Shown here: piece by piece, positions 53,671 through 62,210 of the stretch
How the letters are laid out: each line of letters starts with the position of its first letter
Numbering within the stretch: the stretch's first letter is position 1
Source of the DNA: Crocinitomicaceae bacterium
Lineage (GTDB): Bacteria > Bacteroidota > Bacteroidia > Flavobacteriales_D > Crocinitomicaceae
Assembly (NCBI GenBank): GCA_030727405.1
Contig: JANRBR010000023.1
Span: 99,449 to 163,448, forward strand
DNA length: 64,000 nt
Direction of reading: 5' to 3'
Position numbers and translations under genes: made by a program
The notes under the pieces: model-generated
What the model was told of the DNA's origin: nothing
The model's database searches: none
What the model saw: the letters and a program-made list of their open reading frames with translations, nothing else

Positions 53671-55373
53671 ACCAAGCGAATAAAAAGAATGTCATTCTCT
53701 TTACTCACCTTTAGCAAGTTGTTTTTTGTCAAGGTTTTCACACTGTTATCCCAAACTTTATTACTCATATCGGCAAATTGAGCTCTCAACTCAGGTAAAA
53801 CGGATTCACCTTGTTTTTGCATCATGGAGTAAATGGCTTGTTCGTTTTCGTTCAATTCGATTTTCACACTTTTTGTCTCCGGACGCATTTGAGGGAAGAA
53901 CAGAATCTCTTGAATCGATGCGTTGTTTGTTAAGTACATAATCAAACGGTCCATACCGATTCCAAGTCCACTCGTTGGAGGCATTCCATATTCTAAGGCA
54001 CGCAAGAAATCTTGGTCGATAAACATCGCTTCATCGTCTCCTTTTTCTTGCAAACGAAGTTGTTCTTCGAATCGTTCGCGTTGATCAATAGGGTCATTTA
54101 ATTCCGAATAAGCGTTTGCTACTTCTTTTCCGCAAACCATCAACTCAAAGCGCTCGGTTAGTTCAGGATTATCTCGGTGAACTTTACACAAAGGAGACAT
54201 TTCTTTCGGATAGTCTGTGATAAATGTGGGTTGGATGTAATTTCCTTCACATTTTGCTCCAAAAATCTCATCGATTAATTTTCCTTTACCCATGGTTTCA
54301 TCCACAGCAATGCCCATTCCTTTTGCAGCCGCACGCAATTCATCTTCTGATTTTCCATCAATGTCAAATCCTGTGAAATCGATAATAGACTGACGCATGG
54401 TAACGCGTTTGTATGGTGCACGAAAATCAATGTGATGCTCACCAAAAATAGCTTCTGTTTTTCCATTTACGCTCATCGCACAATGCTCCAATAGTCGCTC
54501 GGTAAAGTCCATCATCCAGTTGTAGTCTTTGTAGGAAACATAAATTTCCATGGCTGTAAACTCTGGGTTATGTGTTCGGTCCATTCCTTCATTTCTGAAG
54601 TTTTTAGAGAACTCATATACGCCGTCAAAACCACCGACAATTAAGCGTTTTAAATACAATTCATTGGCAATGCGCATGTATAATGGAATGTCCAAGGCAT
54701 TGTGATGGGTGATAAACGGTCGTGCCGATGCTCCACCAGGAATTGCTTGTAAGATAGGCGTTTCAACTTCCATATAACCAGCTTCATTAAAGAAGTGACG
54801 CATGGCATTGAACAACTTGGTTCGTTTGATAAAAACTTCTTTCACATGTGGATTTACCACCAAATCAACGTAACGTTGACGGTAGCGCAATTCAGGATCT
54901 GTAAAGGCATCATGAACATTTCCATCGGTGTCCGTTTTTGGAAGAGGCAATGGGCGCAATGACTTACTCAAAACAGTAAATGAGTGCACATGAACGGAAA
55001 TCTCTCCAACTTGGGTTTTAAACATGTGTCCTTTTACCCCAATAAAATCACCTAAATCGAGTAATTTCTTAAAAACTTCGTTGTAAAGCGTTTTGTCCTC
55101 GTCCGGACAAATTTCGTCTCGGTTAATGTACACTTGAATTCTTCCAGAAGCATCTTGTAATTCAGCGAAGGATGCTTTTCCCATAATGCGTTGGGACATC
55201 ATTCGTCCAGCCAAACAAACTTCCTTTCCTTCTTCAAAGTCCTGTTTTAAGTGTTGTGCATACGCATCAACAGGGTATAAAGCAGCCGGATAAGGGTCGA
55301 TGCCCAAATCGCGTAATTTTTGAAGGGATTCTCTTCTTAGGATTTCCTGTTCAGAAAGTTCGATGTGACTCAT
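53667..55373 (-). CDS. lysS: Lysine--tRNA ligase (class II)
   Basis: The ORF-track start at 55406 would lie upstream of the likely transcription start. The ATG at 55373 gives MSHIELSEQEILRRESL and 568 residues. An N-terminal OB fold has MGKASFAELQDASGRIQVY. The class II core has FRNEGMDRTHNPEFTAMEIY (motif 2 region) and GLGIGMDRLIMYLTN (motif 3). The ~70 residues after motif 3 are the C-terminal extension seen in Bacteroidota LysRS (recalled). It charges tRNA-Lys in the cytosol. It has a TATCTTTG promoter box and is convergent with the choice-of-anchor-B gene. Confidence 0.97.
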   Translation of the reverse strand: MSHIELSEQEILRRESLQKLRDLGIDPYPAALYPVDAYAQHLKQDFEEGKEVCLAGRMMSQRIMGKASFAELQDASGRIQVYINRDEICPDEDKTLYNEVFKKLLDLGDFIGVKGHMFKTQVGEISVHVHSFTVLSKSLRPLPLPKTDTDGNVHDAFTDPELRYRQRYVDLVVNPHVKEVFIKRTKLFNAMRHFFNEAGYMEVETPILQAIPGGASARPFITHHNALDIPLYMRIANELYLKRLIVGGFDGVYEFSKNFRNEGMDRTHNPEFTAMEIYVSYKDYNWMMDFTERLLEHCAMSVNGKTEAIFGEHHIDFRAPYKRVTMRQSIIDFTGFDIDGKSEDELRAAAKGMGIAVDETMGKGKLIDEIFGAKCEGNYIQPTFITDYPKEMSPLCKVHRDNPELTERFELMVCGKEVANAYSELNDPIDQRERFEEQLRLQEKGDDEAMFIDQDFLRALEYGMPPTSGLGIGMDRLIMYLTNNASIQEILFFPQMRPETKSVKIELNENEQAIYSMMQKQGESVLPELRAQFADMSNKVWDNSVKTLTKNNLLKVSKENDILFIRLV

Positions 55374-55392
55374 TGGAATGAAATTAAGACTA

Positions 55393-55400
55393 CAAAGATA
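55393..55400 (-). promoter_or_regulatory. -7 element of the lysS promoter
   Basis: The minus strand reads TATCTTTG, a TAnnTTTG match, 19 bp before the ATG at 55373. Confidence 0.5.
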
Positions 55401-55537
55401 ACTCATCTCAACATATTTAATCTTTGTTGAGGTCCATTTAGCGCAAAATTAATGTGACAAAGTAAAAATAGGGCGTTCCTTCATCAGGAATAACCTATTT
55501 ACGGATCCCCATTGTAAATTAAATTTTTCAAAACAAC

Positions 55538-58201
55538 ATGAAATCAATCTCCCGGCTTTTTTTTAAATGGATCTTCATGCCCATCTTTTGCTTATTCCTA
55601 TTGATCACGCTTGCAATCTATGTGTTTCAAGACCGAATTTGCTCCATTGTACTGAAGGAGGTAAATGCCCAACTAAAAGTTCCCATGACGGTTTCTGATA
55701 TGGACTTGACCTTTTGGTCCACTTTCCCTAATCTTTCCGTCGATTTAAAAAATCTATATCTGCAGGAGGCCTCAGGCAATGAAAGTCGACAAGACACGCT
55801 CTTTTTTACAAAAAAGTTGAGCTTAACCTTTAATCCTTGGGATATTTACCATGGAAAATACCATGTCAAGAAAATTAGCGTTGATCCCGGTAAGTTGGTC
55901 ATTCGCTTTAATTCAAAAGGGGAGGCTAATTATAACATACTAAAACCAAGCCCGAGTCCTAGCAATAAAGATTTCAAGCTCACACTGAAGGAAATAGTGA
56001 TTTCTTCCCTTGAAGTCGTTTATAAAAACGAAGAAAGTCATCAGGCACTTTATGCAAATCTGAAACAAGCAAAAATCGCAGGGGATTTTAGTGCTTCGAA
56101 GTTTGTCGTCAAAAGTCTGGGTAAACTCAACTTAAAACGCTTGAATAGCAGTGATATCACTCTCGTAAAAAACAAAAACATTGTATATGATTTCGACATG
56201 AATGTGGATCAAACAAGTGGAATTTTCACCATTGATAAAGCGGAATTACTAATCGAAAAACTTCCGTTTTCACTGCTAGGAAAGGTCACCCCGGATAGTT
56301 TACATTTTAACGTAAAATCAAAAAACATTCAACTAGTAGATTTAGTCAATAAGCTTTCGTTGGATGCGGCGGAGGATGTCAAATCATTTAAGGGGAAAGG
56401 AAAAGTTGATTTCAATCTGAACGTGAATGGTGCATTCATTGCAACTGAGCCAATTGCCATCAAATGTGAATTTAAGGTTGAAAACGGGGCATTAACTGAA
56501 CCGGAATATGGCTTGAGAATCGCGGACATTCAACTGAATGGCGTATATGAAAACACTGGTTCGCTTGGCGAATATTTAGCCCTACGAAAGGTTCAATTCA
56601 AAACAATAGGTGGGCCGTTTTCCGGAAATTTTTTATTGACAGAATTCAATTCTCCAAAACTCAAAGCGAATGCCAATGGAGTACTAAATTTGCACATTTT
56701 ACACGCCATTTTTCATCTTCCTGGAGTAGATCGCATTACTGGAGCTGTTCAAGTGAAATCAGATTTAAGTTTGTACAGTAATCCCACAAGTGGCGAGTTC
56801 GTCGTTGAACGGTGTGATGGGCAAATCGACATGAAAAACGTTGGCTTGAAATTGTTGGATGACAAACGGAATTTCAAAGAGGTAAATGGTCACCTGTTTC
56901 TTCGCGGGAACGAAGCCGGAATTAAAAACGCGCGCTTAAAAGTTGGAACAAGTGATCTCAAAATCAATGGAGTTTTTGGAAATATTTTTCCATTCCTAAA
57001 TGCAAGCGGAAAATTGAAAACCAGTGTTTCATTGGAAAGCAAGCACTTGAAAATCGAAGATCTAGGATCAACCTCAAAATCGTACAAGATGGAGAACGGC
57101 GCTGTTTTTTCTTTGCCCAATACCATCGAAGGAGACTTGAACTTAGACATCGAAAAACTAAGCTATGGAAAGCATCTTTTTGAACAGTTGACGAGTAAAA
57201 TGAACATCCATGAACGTCGTTTGCATTTTCCTCAATTAAGTGTGGTGAACGCTAATGCGCTGATCAATGGATCTTTGGTGGTGGAGGAAAGACAAGCAGA
57301 ACGGTTTGTCATCAGCGCGCAAATTGGAAGCAATAACATCCGTTTGAAAGCCCTGTTTAAAGAGTGGGATAATTTTGAACAAGGTGTGATTACCGATGAA
57401 AACATCAGCGGAAAAGCATCGGCAACAGTCTTTTTTCGTGCACCGTTTCATTTGTCCAAAGGAATAGATTTTCAGGGAATTGATGCAAAAATTGACTTAA
57501 AAGTGGTGAATGGACACCTAAAAAATGTAGCTTCATTTAAAGACATCACGGAAAGTTTAAAAACCAAGTCAGGGAAGCTGGTTTTAGGAAAGACTAACAT
57601 AGATGTACTCGAGAAAAAATTGAAAGATATTGATTTTGAAACGATGGAAAACAGCATCATCATTCAAAAAGGAATGATTGAAATCCCTAAAATGACGATT
57701 CGTTCAACAGCACTTGATATGGATCTTTCCGGTCGGCATTCATTCGACAATGACATCGATTACCGCTTTGTTTTTCGTTTCCGGGACCTCAAACAACAAA
57801 ACTACCAAAGTGAATTTGGCCAAATCATCGATGATGGAACCGGAATTCATTTGTATTTAAGAATGCACGGAACCTTGGACCATCCGATTTATGCATGGGA
57901 CGAGGAAGGAAGAAAATTTGCCGTAGAAGCCTATAGAATCAATGAGAAAATCCAAGCAAAATCTATGTTAAAGGCAGAATTTGGATTGTTTGGAAAAGAC
58001 ACAACGGTGAAAATGTATGTGCCAAAAGCGACGCCAAAAGAAGAAATCACAGTCAAATTTGGACCAGATAAGCATCCGCAGTCAACGGAAATTAAAAAGA
58101 AAACGAAGGAAACAAAGTTGAAAAAAACCATGCAATCTTGGAAGGAAGAGCAAGAAAAAGAACAACAAATTGGCGTAAAAATTGGTTGGGGCGGTGGGTG
58201 A
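55538..58201 (+). CDS. AsmA-family envelope protein
   Basis: An 887-residue protein. One N-terminal transmembrane helix at ~12-30 (MPIFCLFLLITLAIYVF) is followed by the AsmA N-terminal region (AQLKVPMTVSDMDLTFWSTF) and a long beta-rich body with repeating strands. The AsmA C-terminal part around 680-800 contains LRMHGTLDHPIYAWD. The tail is a highly charged Lys/Glu stretch. AsmA-like proteins are thought to bridge the membranes and move phospholipids; YhdP/TamB studies support this for relatives. Its stop is directly followed by the convergent rfaE2 stop with no spacer. Confidence 0.88.
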   Translation: MKSISRLFFKWIFMPIFCLFLLITLAIYVFQDRICSIVLKEVNAQLKVPMTVSDMDLTFWSTFPNLSVDLKNLYLQEASGNESRQDTLFFTKKLSLTFNPWDIYHGKYHVKKISVDPGKLVIRFNSKGEANYNILKPSPSPSNKDFKLTLKEIVISSLEVVYKNEESHQALYANLKQAKIAGDFSASKFVVKSLGKLNLKRLNSSDITLVKNKNIVYDFDMNVDQTSGIFTIDKAELLIEKLPFSLLGKVTPDSLHFNVKSKNIQLVDLVNKLSLDAAEDVKSFKGKGKVDFNLNVNGAFIATEPIAIKCEFKVENGALTEPEYGLRIADIQLNGVYENTGSLGEYLALRKVQFKTIGGPFSGNFLLTEFNSPKLKANANGVLNLHILHAIFHLPGVDRITGAVQVKSDLSLYSNPTSGEFVVERCDGQIDMKNVGLKLLDDKRNFKEVNGHLFLRGNEAGIKNARLKVGTSDLKINGVFGNIFPFLNASGKLKTSVSLESKHLKIEDLGSTSKSYKMENGAVFSLPNTIEGDLNLDIEKLSYGKHLFEQLTSKMNIHERRLHFPQLSVVNANALINGSLVVEERQAERFVISAQIGSNNIRLKALFKEWDNFEQGVITDENISGKASATVFFRAPFHLSKGIDFQGIDAKIDLKVVNGHLKNVASFKDITESLKTKSGKLVLGKTNIDVLEKKLKDIDFETMENSIIIQKGMIEIPKMTIRSTALDMDLSGRHSFDNDIDYRFVFRFRDLKQQNYQSEFGQIIDDGTGIHLYLRMHGTLDHPIYAWDEEGRKFAVEAYRINEKIQAKSMLKAEFGLFGKDTTVKMYVPKATPKEEITVKFGPDKHPQSTEIKKKTKETKLKKTMQSWKEEQEKEQQIGVKIGWGGG

Positions 58202-58717
58202 TTATTGAGCTCCCTTTTTTAATATTTCGGTGCTCGAATATCCTTGTACCAAATCAATGGTTTCAACGATTCCACCATTTTTTCGAACGATGTCAGAGCC
58301 AACGATATAGGTAGATTTAGATGGATCTGTCTCGTTTTTATCGTAATCTGCTCCCTTCACCAGTACATCTGGCTTCAATTCCGCAATGACCTCCAACGGT
58401 GTGTCGTTATCGAAAAAAACAACTAAATCAACAAATCCCAACGCGGCGATGAGTGTTGCACGAGCATCATTCGGATTAATTGGACGATTCGGAGCTTTTC
58501 CTAATCTTCGAACAGAATCATCGGTGTTGATGGCTACGATGAGGTGACTTCCTAAATCTGCCGCTGCCGCAAGGTAACGCACATGTCCAAGATGCAACAC
58601 ATCAAAACAACCGTTCGTGAAAACCAAAGACTCATTTTTCAATTTATACAAGGCAATGCGCTTTTGCGCTTCTTCGATGGAAACGATTTTATCTTGGATA
58701 TACGCCAATCTTGCCAT
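58202..58717 (-). CDS. rfaE2: D-glycero-beta-D-manno-heptose 1-phosphate adenylyltransferase
   Basis: A 171-residue nucleotidyltransferase with FTNGCFDVLHLGHVRYL; HLGH is the HxGH motif. YIVGSDIVRKNGG and GYSSTEILKK at the end fit the stand-alone C-terminal half of HldE. It activates heptose for LPS inner core. No kinase (hldA) half is adjacent. It lies 48 bp downstream of panD in the same direction. A TACCTTTC sequence just upstream, one base off the -7 consensus, may be its own promoter. Confidence 0.92.
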   Translation of the reverse strand: MARLAYIQDKIVSIEEAQKRIALYKLKNESLVFTNGCFDVLHLGHVRYLAAAADLGSHLIVAINTDDSVRRLGKAPNRPINPNDARATLIAALGFVDLVVFFDNDTPLEVIAELKPDVLVKGADYDKNETDPSKSTYIVGSDIVRKNGGIVETIDLVQGYSSTEILKKGAQ

Positions 58718-58765
58718 GTGATTTTTTTGGAAAGGTAGTGGTTTCAGGAAACGAAACCAAGAAAA

Positions 58766-59116
58766 TTAATCCAACAAATTCGTTGCCTCGTTTGGAAAAA
58801 CCAATGAAGGCTTGAAGGATTTTGCTTCTTCAAAGTCTAAATAGCCATATCCAATAATGATGATGATGTCGTCAACAGCCACTCTTCGTGCAGCTGGACC
58901 ATTTAAACAGATCATTCCGGATCGACGATCACCTTTGATAACATAGGTTTCGAATCGCTCGCCGTTATTGATGTTGACTATTTGTACACGTTCACCTTCA
59001 ATCAAATTTGCAGCTTCCATTAATGCTTCATCAATGGTAATACTACCGATGTAGTTCAAGTCAGCCTGTGTGACACGAACGCGGTGAATTTTAGATTTTA
59101 GAGCTTGAATTAACAT
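58766..59116 (-). CDS. panD: Aspartate 1-decarboxylase
   Basis: A 116-residue pyruvoyl enzyme precursor. The self-cleavage site Gly24-Ser25 lies in [10 protein letters not shown]; the new Ser becomes the pyruvoyl group. [11 protein letters not shown] and [14 protein letters not shown] are typical. It makes beta-alanine from aspartate for pantothenate and CoA. It follows panC by 37 bp and has its own TATTTTTG box in that gap. Length is normal. Confidence 0.97.
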   Translation of the reverse strand: MLIQALKSKIHRVRVTQADLNYIGSITIDEALMEAANLIEGERVQIVNINNGERFETYVIKGDRRSGMICLNGPAARRVAVDDIIIIIGYGYLDFEEAKSFKPSLVFPNEATNLLD

Positions 59117-59130
59117 AATATTTTCCGCGG

Positions 59131-59138
59131 CAAAAATA
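59131..59138 (-). promoter_or_regulatory. -7 element of the panD promoter
   Basis: The minus strand reads TATTTTTG, a TAnnTTTG match, 14 bp before the panD ATG, in the gap after panC. Confidence 0.4.
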
Positions 59139-59153
59139 AATCAAATAAACGGA

Positions 59154-59996
59154 TTAGAATAATAAATTGTCTATCAAACGCACACTTCCACAATGCGCAG
59201 CGATGCAACAAATTTGATTTTCTTGCCACTCGCTTAACTCGGAAAGTGTTTCTGGATCTACAATCGCAAGGTATTCAAGGGATAAATTACTTGAGTTGAA
59301 GTTGTTTTTTGCAGATGCTAATGTTTCGAGGACCGTAAGTTTGTTCTTGGCTGCCTCAACGAAGCGCAATGTTTCGATAATAACCAATGCATCTTGAAGT
59401 TCTTGTTCGTTCAAACGCATGTTTCTACTGCTCATTGCCAATCCACTTGCTTCGCGCATGGTCGGACATGCCACAATCGTTGTTTTGAAGCCATAAAAAT
59501 GGGTCAAAAGTCGAATGATTGCCAATTGTTGGAAGTCTTTTTGTCCAAAGTAAGCCTTATTTGCCCCTACTAAACGAAAAAGATTGTGCACAACATGAAC
59601 CACACCTTCAAAATGTCCGGGTCGAAATGCTCCTTCCAAAACGAGTCCTATCGTTCCAAGTTCCATCGGTACAAATCCGTCGTTTTGTGGATAAAGTTCC
59701 GCTTCATCTGGGGCAAAAACCACACAATTTTTCAATCCTTCGAGCAGCGTTAAATCCGCAGAAAGAGTTCTGGGATATTGCTTCAAGTCCTCACTATTGT
59801 TGAATTGTTTCGGGTTAACAAAAATACTTATAAGGGTAAAATCGTTATCCTCTGTCGATTTTTTTATGAGACTTACGTGTCCATTGTGAAGCGCCCCCAT
59901 CGTTGGAACAAATCCGAGGGAATGAGCATTTTCGTTTAACTTTTTACGAAACTGTTGCAGCTCTTCTGCGGTATGAATGACCTTTACTTTAGACAT
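59154..59996 (-). CDS. panC: Pantothenate synthetase
   Basis: A 280-residue enzyme. The HxGH motif is in PTMGALHNGHVSLIKK (residues ~31-46). GANKAYFGQKDFQQL near 150 and MSSRNMRL near 188 (KMSKS-like loop) complete the family set. It joins pantoate and beta-alanine with ATP in the cytosol; the next gene downstream, panD, supplies the beta-alanine. A TAGCTTTG box lies 20 bp upstream. It diverges from the half glycogen synthase gene, with 85 bp between the starts. Confidence 0.97.
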   Translation of the reverse strand: MSKVKVIHTAEELQQFRKKLNENAHSLGFVPTMGALHNGHVSLIKKSTEDNDFTLISIFVNPKQFNNSEDLKQYPRTLSADLTLLEGLKNCVVFAPDEAELYPQNDGFVPMELGTIGLVLEGAFRPGHFEGVVHVVHNLFRLVGANKAYFGQKDFQQLAIIRLLTHFYGFKTTIVACPTMREASGLAMSSRNMRLNEQELQDALVIIETLRFVEAAKNKLTVLETLASAKNNFNSSNLSLEYLAIVDPETLSELSEWQENQICCIAAHCGSVRLIDNLLF

Positions 59997-60016
59997 AGGT
60001 TTGAGAGAATCGTCGA

Positions 60017-60024
60017 CAAAGCTA
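60017..60024 (-). promoter_or_regulatory. -7 element of the panC promoter
   Basis: The minus strand reads TAGCTTTG, a TAnnTTTG match, 20 bp before the panC ATG. Confidence 0.45.
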
Positions 60025-60055
60025 TTGCTTTTTATGAAAGTTCATTTAAATTTCT

Positions 60056-60063
60056 TAATTTTG
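60056..60063 (+). promoter_or_regulatory. -7 element of the glycogen synthase-like gene
   Basis: TAATTTTG, a TAnnTTTG match, 18 bp before the ATG at 60082. It is divergent from the panC box, 31 bp away. Confidence 0.45.
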
Positions 60064-60081
60064 TACTCCTATCACTACTGA

Positions 60082-60903
60082 ATGGAAAAGAAAAAAATCC
60101 TTTTTATTTCGCAAGAAATCTTCCCTTTTTTACCGAAATCTGACATTTCATCAACCGCGCGCAGATTACCGCCACTGGTTCAGGATCTTGGAAAAGAAAT
60201 TCGTGTGTTTACACCTCGCTTTGGTGCAATCAACGAAAGAAGACATCAATTGCATGAAGTTATTCGTCTTTCTGGACTGAATATTTGTATCGATGACCAC
60301 GATCACCCGCTCATCATTAAGGTAGCCTCTGTTGCTGCCGCGAGAATGCAGGTGTATTTCATTGATAATGAAGACTATTTCAAGCGCAAAACGACCTTGC
60401 AAGATGAAAAAGGGAAATTCCATGAAGACAATGATGAACGCTCCATGTTTTTTGCACGTGGCGTATTGGAAACAGTGAAAAAGTTAGGTTGGCAACCAGA
60501 TGTCATTCATTGCCACGGCTGGATGACCGGTATCATGGCTTTGTACATTAAACACATCTACAATAAAGACCCACACTTCAAGGATACCAAAGTTGTTTAC
60601 AGTTTGTACAACGATGATTTTTCCACTCCTTGGGACAAACGCTTTCATGAGAAATTGATTTTTGACGGCTTCCCTGTGGAGATCACGGATAAGTTAAAAG
60701 ATCCGAGTCATGAAAACATCACGAAGGTTTTTGCTGAATTTGCCGATGGAATTAACATCGCCTGTGAAAATTTATCGCCCAACCTAAAGGCAATATATGA
60801 TCAGTCTTCAGCGTTAAAACTAGACTATGTACCTGAAGAGAATCAAGGGAAAGAACTTTCTGCATTCTTTGACAAGGTCATGGAGGATTCTGTTTTAGCA
60901 TAA
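60082..60903 (+). CDS. Half-length glycogen/starch synthase-like protein (GT5 N-terminal domain only)
   Basis: A 273-residue protein matching only the N-terminal Rossmann half of glycogen synthases (full GlgA is ~480). It starts KILFISQEIFPFLPKSDISS. The ADP-glucose-binding KxGG near the N-terminus is replaced by KSDISSTARRLP. Kept are WQPDVIHCHGWMTGIMALY and VVYSLYNDD. No C-terminal donor-binding domain follows in frame or nearby. This short form is common in Bacteroidota (recalled). Without the C-terminal half it is unlikely to be an ordinary glycogen synthase. The DUF4270 gene and glmS follow. Confidence 0.82.
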   Translation: MEKKKILFISQEIFPFLPKSDISSTARRLPPLVQDLGKEIRVFTPRFGAINERRHQLHEVIRLSGLNICIDDHDHPLIIKVASVAAARMQVYFIDNEDYFKRKTTLQDEKGKFHEDNDERSMFFARGVLETVKKLGWQPDVIHCHGWMTGIMALYIKHIYNKDPHFKDTKVVYSLYNDDFSTPWDKRFHEKLIFDGFPVEITDKLKDPSHENITKVFAEFADGINIACENLSPNLKAIYDQSSALKLDYVPEENQGKELSAFFDKVMEDSVLA

Positions 60904-60923
60904 TTTAATCGTTGCTTATCCTT

Positions 60924-62207
60924 ATGAAGAGACTTTCAGCTGTTGTCCTTTTAATGTCCATCTTTTTGATTTCGTGTCAAAAAAATAAACACGAAATTGG
61001 AAAACCAGCAATCGACCCAGATCAACTGTTAAATGGCATCACTACAGATACATTTGATTTAATCACGTATACCATCAATGAGGATTCAGCGATTACAGAT
61101 AATATGTCAAACGTGTTACTGGGAAGCTACATCGATCCTAAATTTGGAAAAGTGAACGCTTCGTTTTATACAGAATTCCGCTTAAAATCACTCAATCCAA
61201 ATTTCGGAGACTTAAATGCAATTGTGTACGACTCCTGCGTTCTTTCTTTGCAATACGTTGGATATTACGGTGATTTGAGTGCGCAAACTTTTGAAGTGTA
61301 TGAGTTAAGCGATAGCTTATCCATGGATTCAGTGTATTATGATTTTTCTACGAAGCCAGTGAAACCTGGTAATTTAGTGGTGAATGGACAAGGAACAATT
61401 GTCCCTAAACCATTGTCTAACCCGGTGGTTGACGGCGACACACTTGCGCCACAATTGCGGATTCCAATCGACACCAATTTTGCGAAAAGCCTCCTTCAGG
61501 AATCGAGTGCAGGGAATGGTACTTTTGCTTCGAATGTAAACTTTCAAAGTTTTTTCAAAGGATTCAAGGTCAAAGTCAACAATGCGAATCAATCCATTGG
61601 ACAAGGGGCAATATTGTACTTTAACATCAACAACAATGCGGCCTCAAAGTTGACCGTTTATTACACGCAAAATGGCGTGCAGAAAAGTTACGACTTGGTG
61701 ATCAATAGCCAAGCAGCCGATTTCGTTCACCTTGAAACTGATCATTCCAACACTCCGTTGGACATGGTTTTACAAGATAGCACAAAGGGTCAAACGACTT
61801 TTTATGCACAGGCGTTTCGACAAAGAGCGGTGATTAAAATTCCAGGATTGGATAATTTACCGAAAAATGTGGTCATTCACCGAGCAGATTTAACCTTACC
61901 TATCCAGTTCCAAAGTGGCTACAGGTACAAACCAGGATCCTCTGTTTCCGTAGCAGCCCGATTGAAATCGACAGACACCCAATTGGCCAATTTGAATGTC
62001 ATTGGAGCTTACGTGGACAGTAAAAAGCACTTTGCCATCGATTTGCGTTCGTATACACAAGCGCTCATCGCTGACAACATTGATAATACCGGAGTGGTCG
62101 TTTCTCCAGTTTTTTTTAGAAACTCTGCCGAACGCATTGTTTTTAATGGACCAAACTCGAGCAATAAAAAGAAACCACAACTTATTTTGACTTATACTAC
62201 GTATTGA
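60924..62207 (+). CDS. DUF4270 lipoprotein
   Basis: The ATG at 60924 is taken rather than the track's TTG at 60912; it starts MKRLSAVVLLMSIFLISCQK, a lipoprotein signal with lipobox LISC. The product has 427 residues. The remainder is mainly beta sequence with PKFGKVNASFYTEFRL near residue 70 and VFFRNSAERIVFNGPNSS near the end, as in the DUF4270 family (recalled). No enzyme motif is seen. It is probably on the outer membrane. It lies 20 bp after the half glycogen synthase and 3 bp before glmS, a gene order I recall from other Flavobacteriia; function unknown. Confidence 0.82.
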   Translation: MKRLSAVVLLMSIFLISCQKNKHEIGKPAIDPDQLLNGITTDTFDLITYTINEDSAITDNMSNVLLGSYIDPKFGKVNASFYTEFRLKSLNPNFGDLNAIVYDSCVLSLQYVGYYGDLSAQTFEVYELSDSLSMDSVYYDFSTKPVKPGNLVVNGQGTIVPKPLSNPVVDGDTLAPQLRIPIDTNFAKSLLQESSAGNGTFASNVNFQSFFKGFKVKVNNANQSIGQGAILYFNINNNAASKLTVYYTQNGVQKSYDLVINSQAADFVHLETDHSNTPLDMVLQDSTKGQTTFYAQAFRQRAVIKIPGLDNLPKNVVIHRADLTLPIQFQSGYRYKPGSSVSVAARLKSTDTQLANLNVIGAYVDSKKHFAIDLRSYTQALIADNIDNTGVVVSPVFFRNSAERIVFNGPNSSNKKKPQLILTYTTY

Positions 62208-62210
62208 TTT

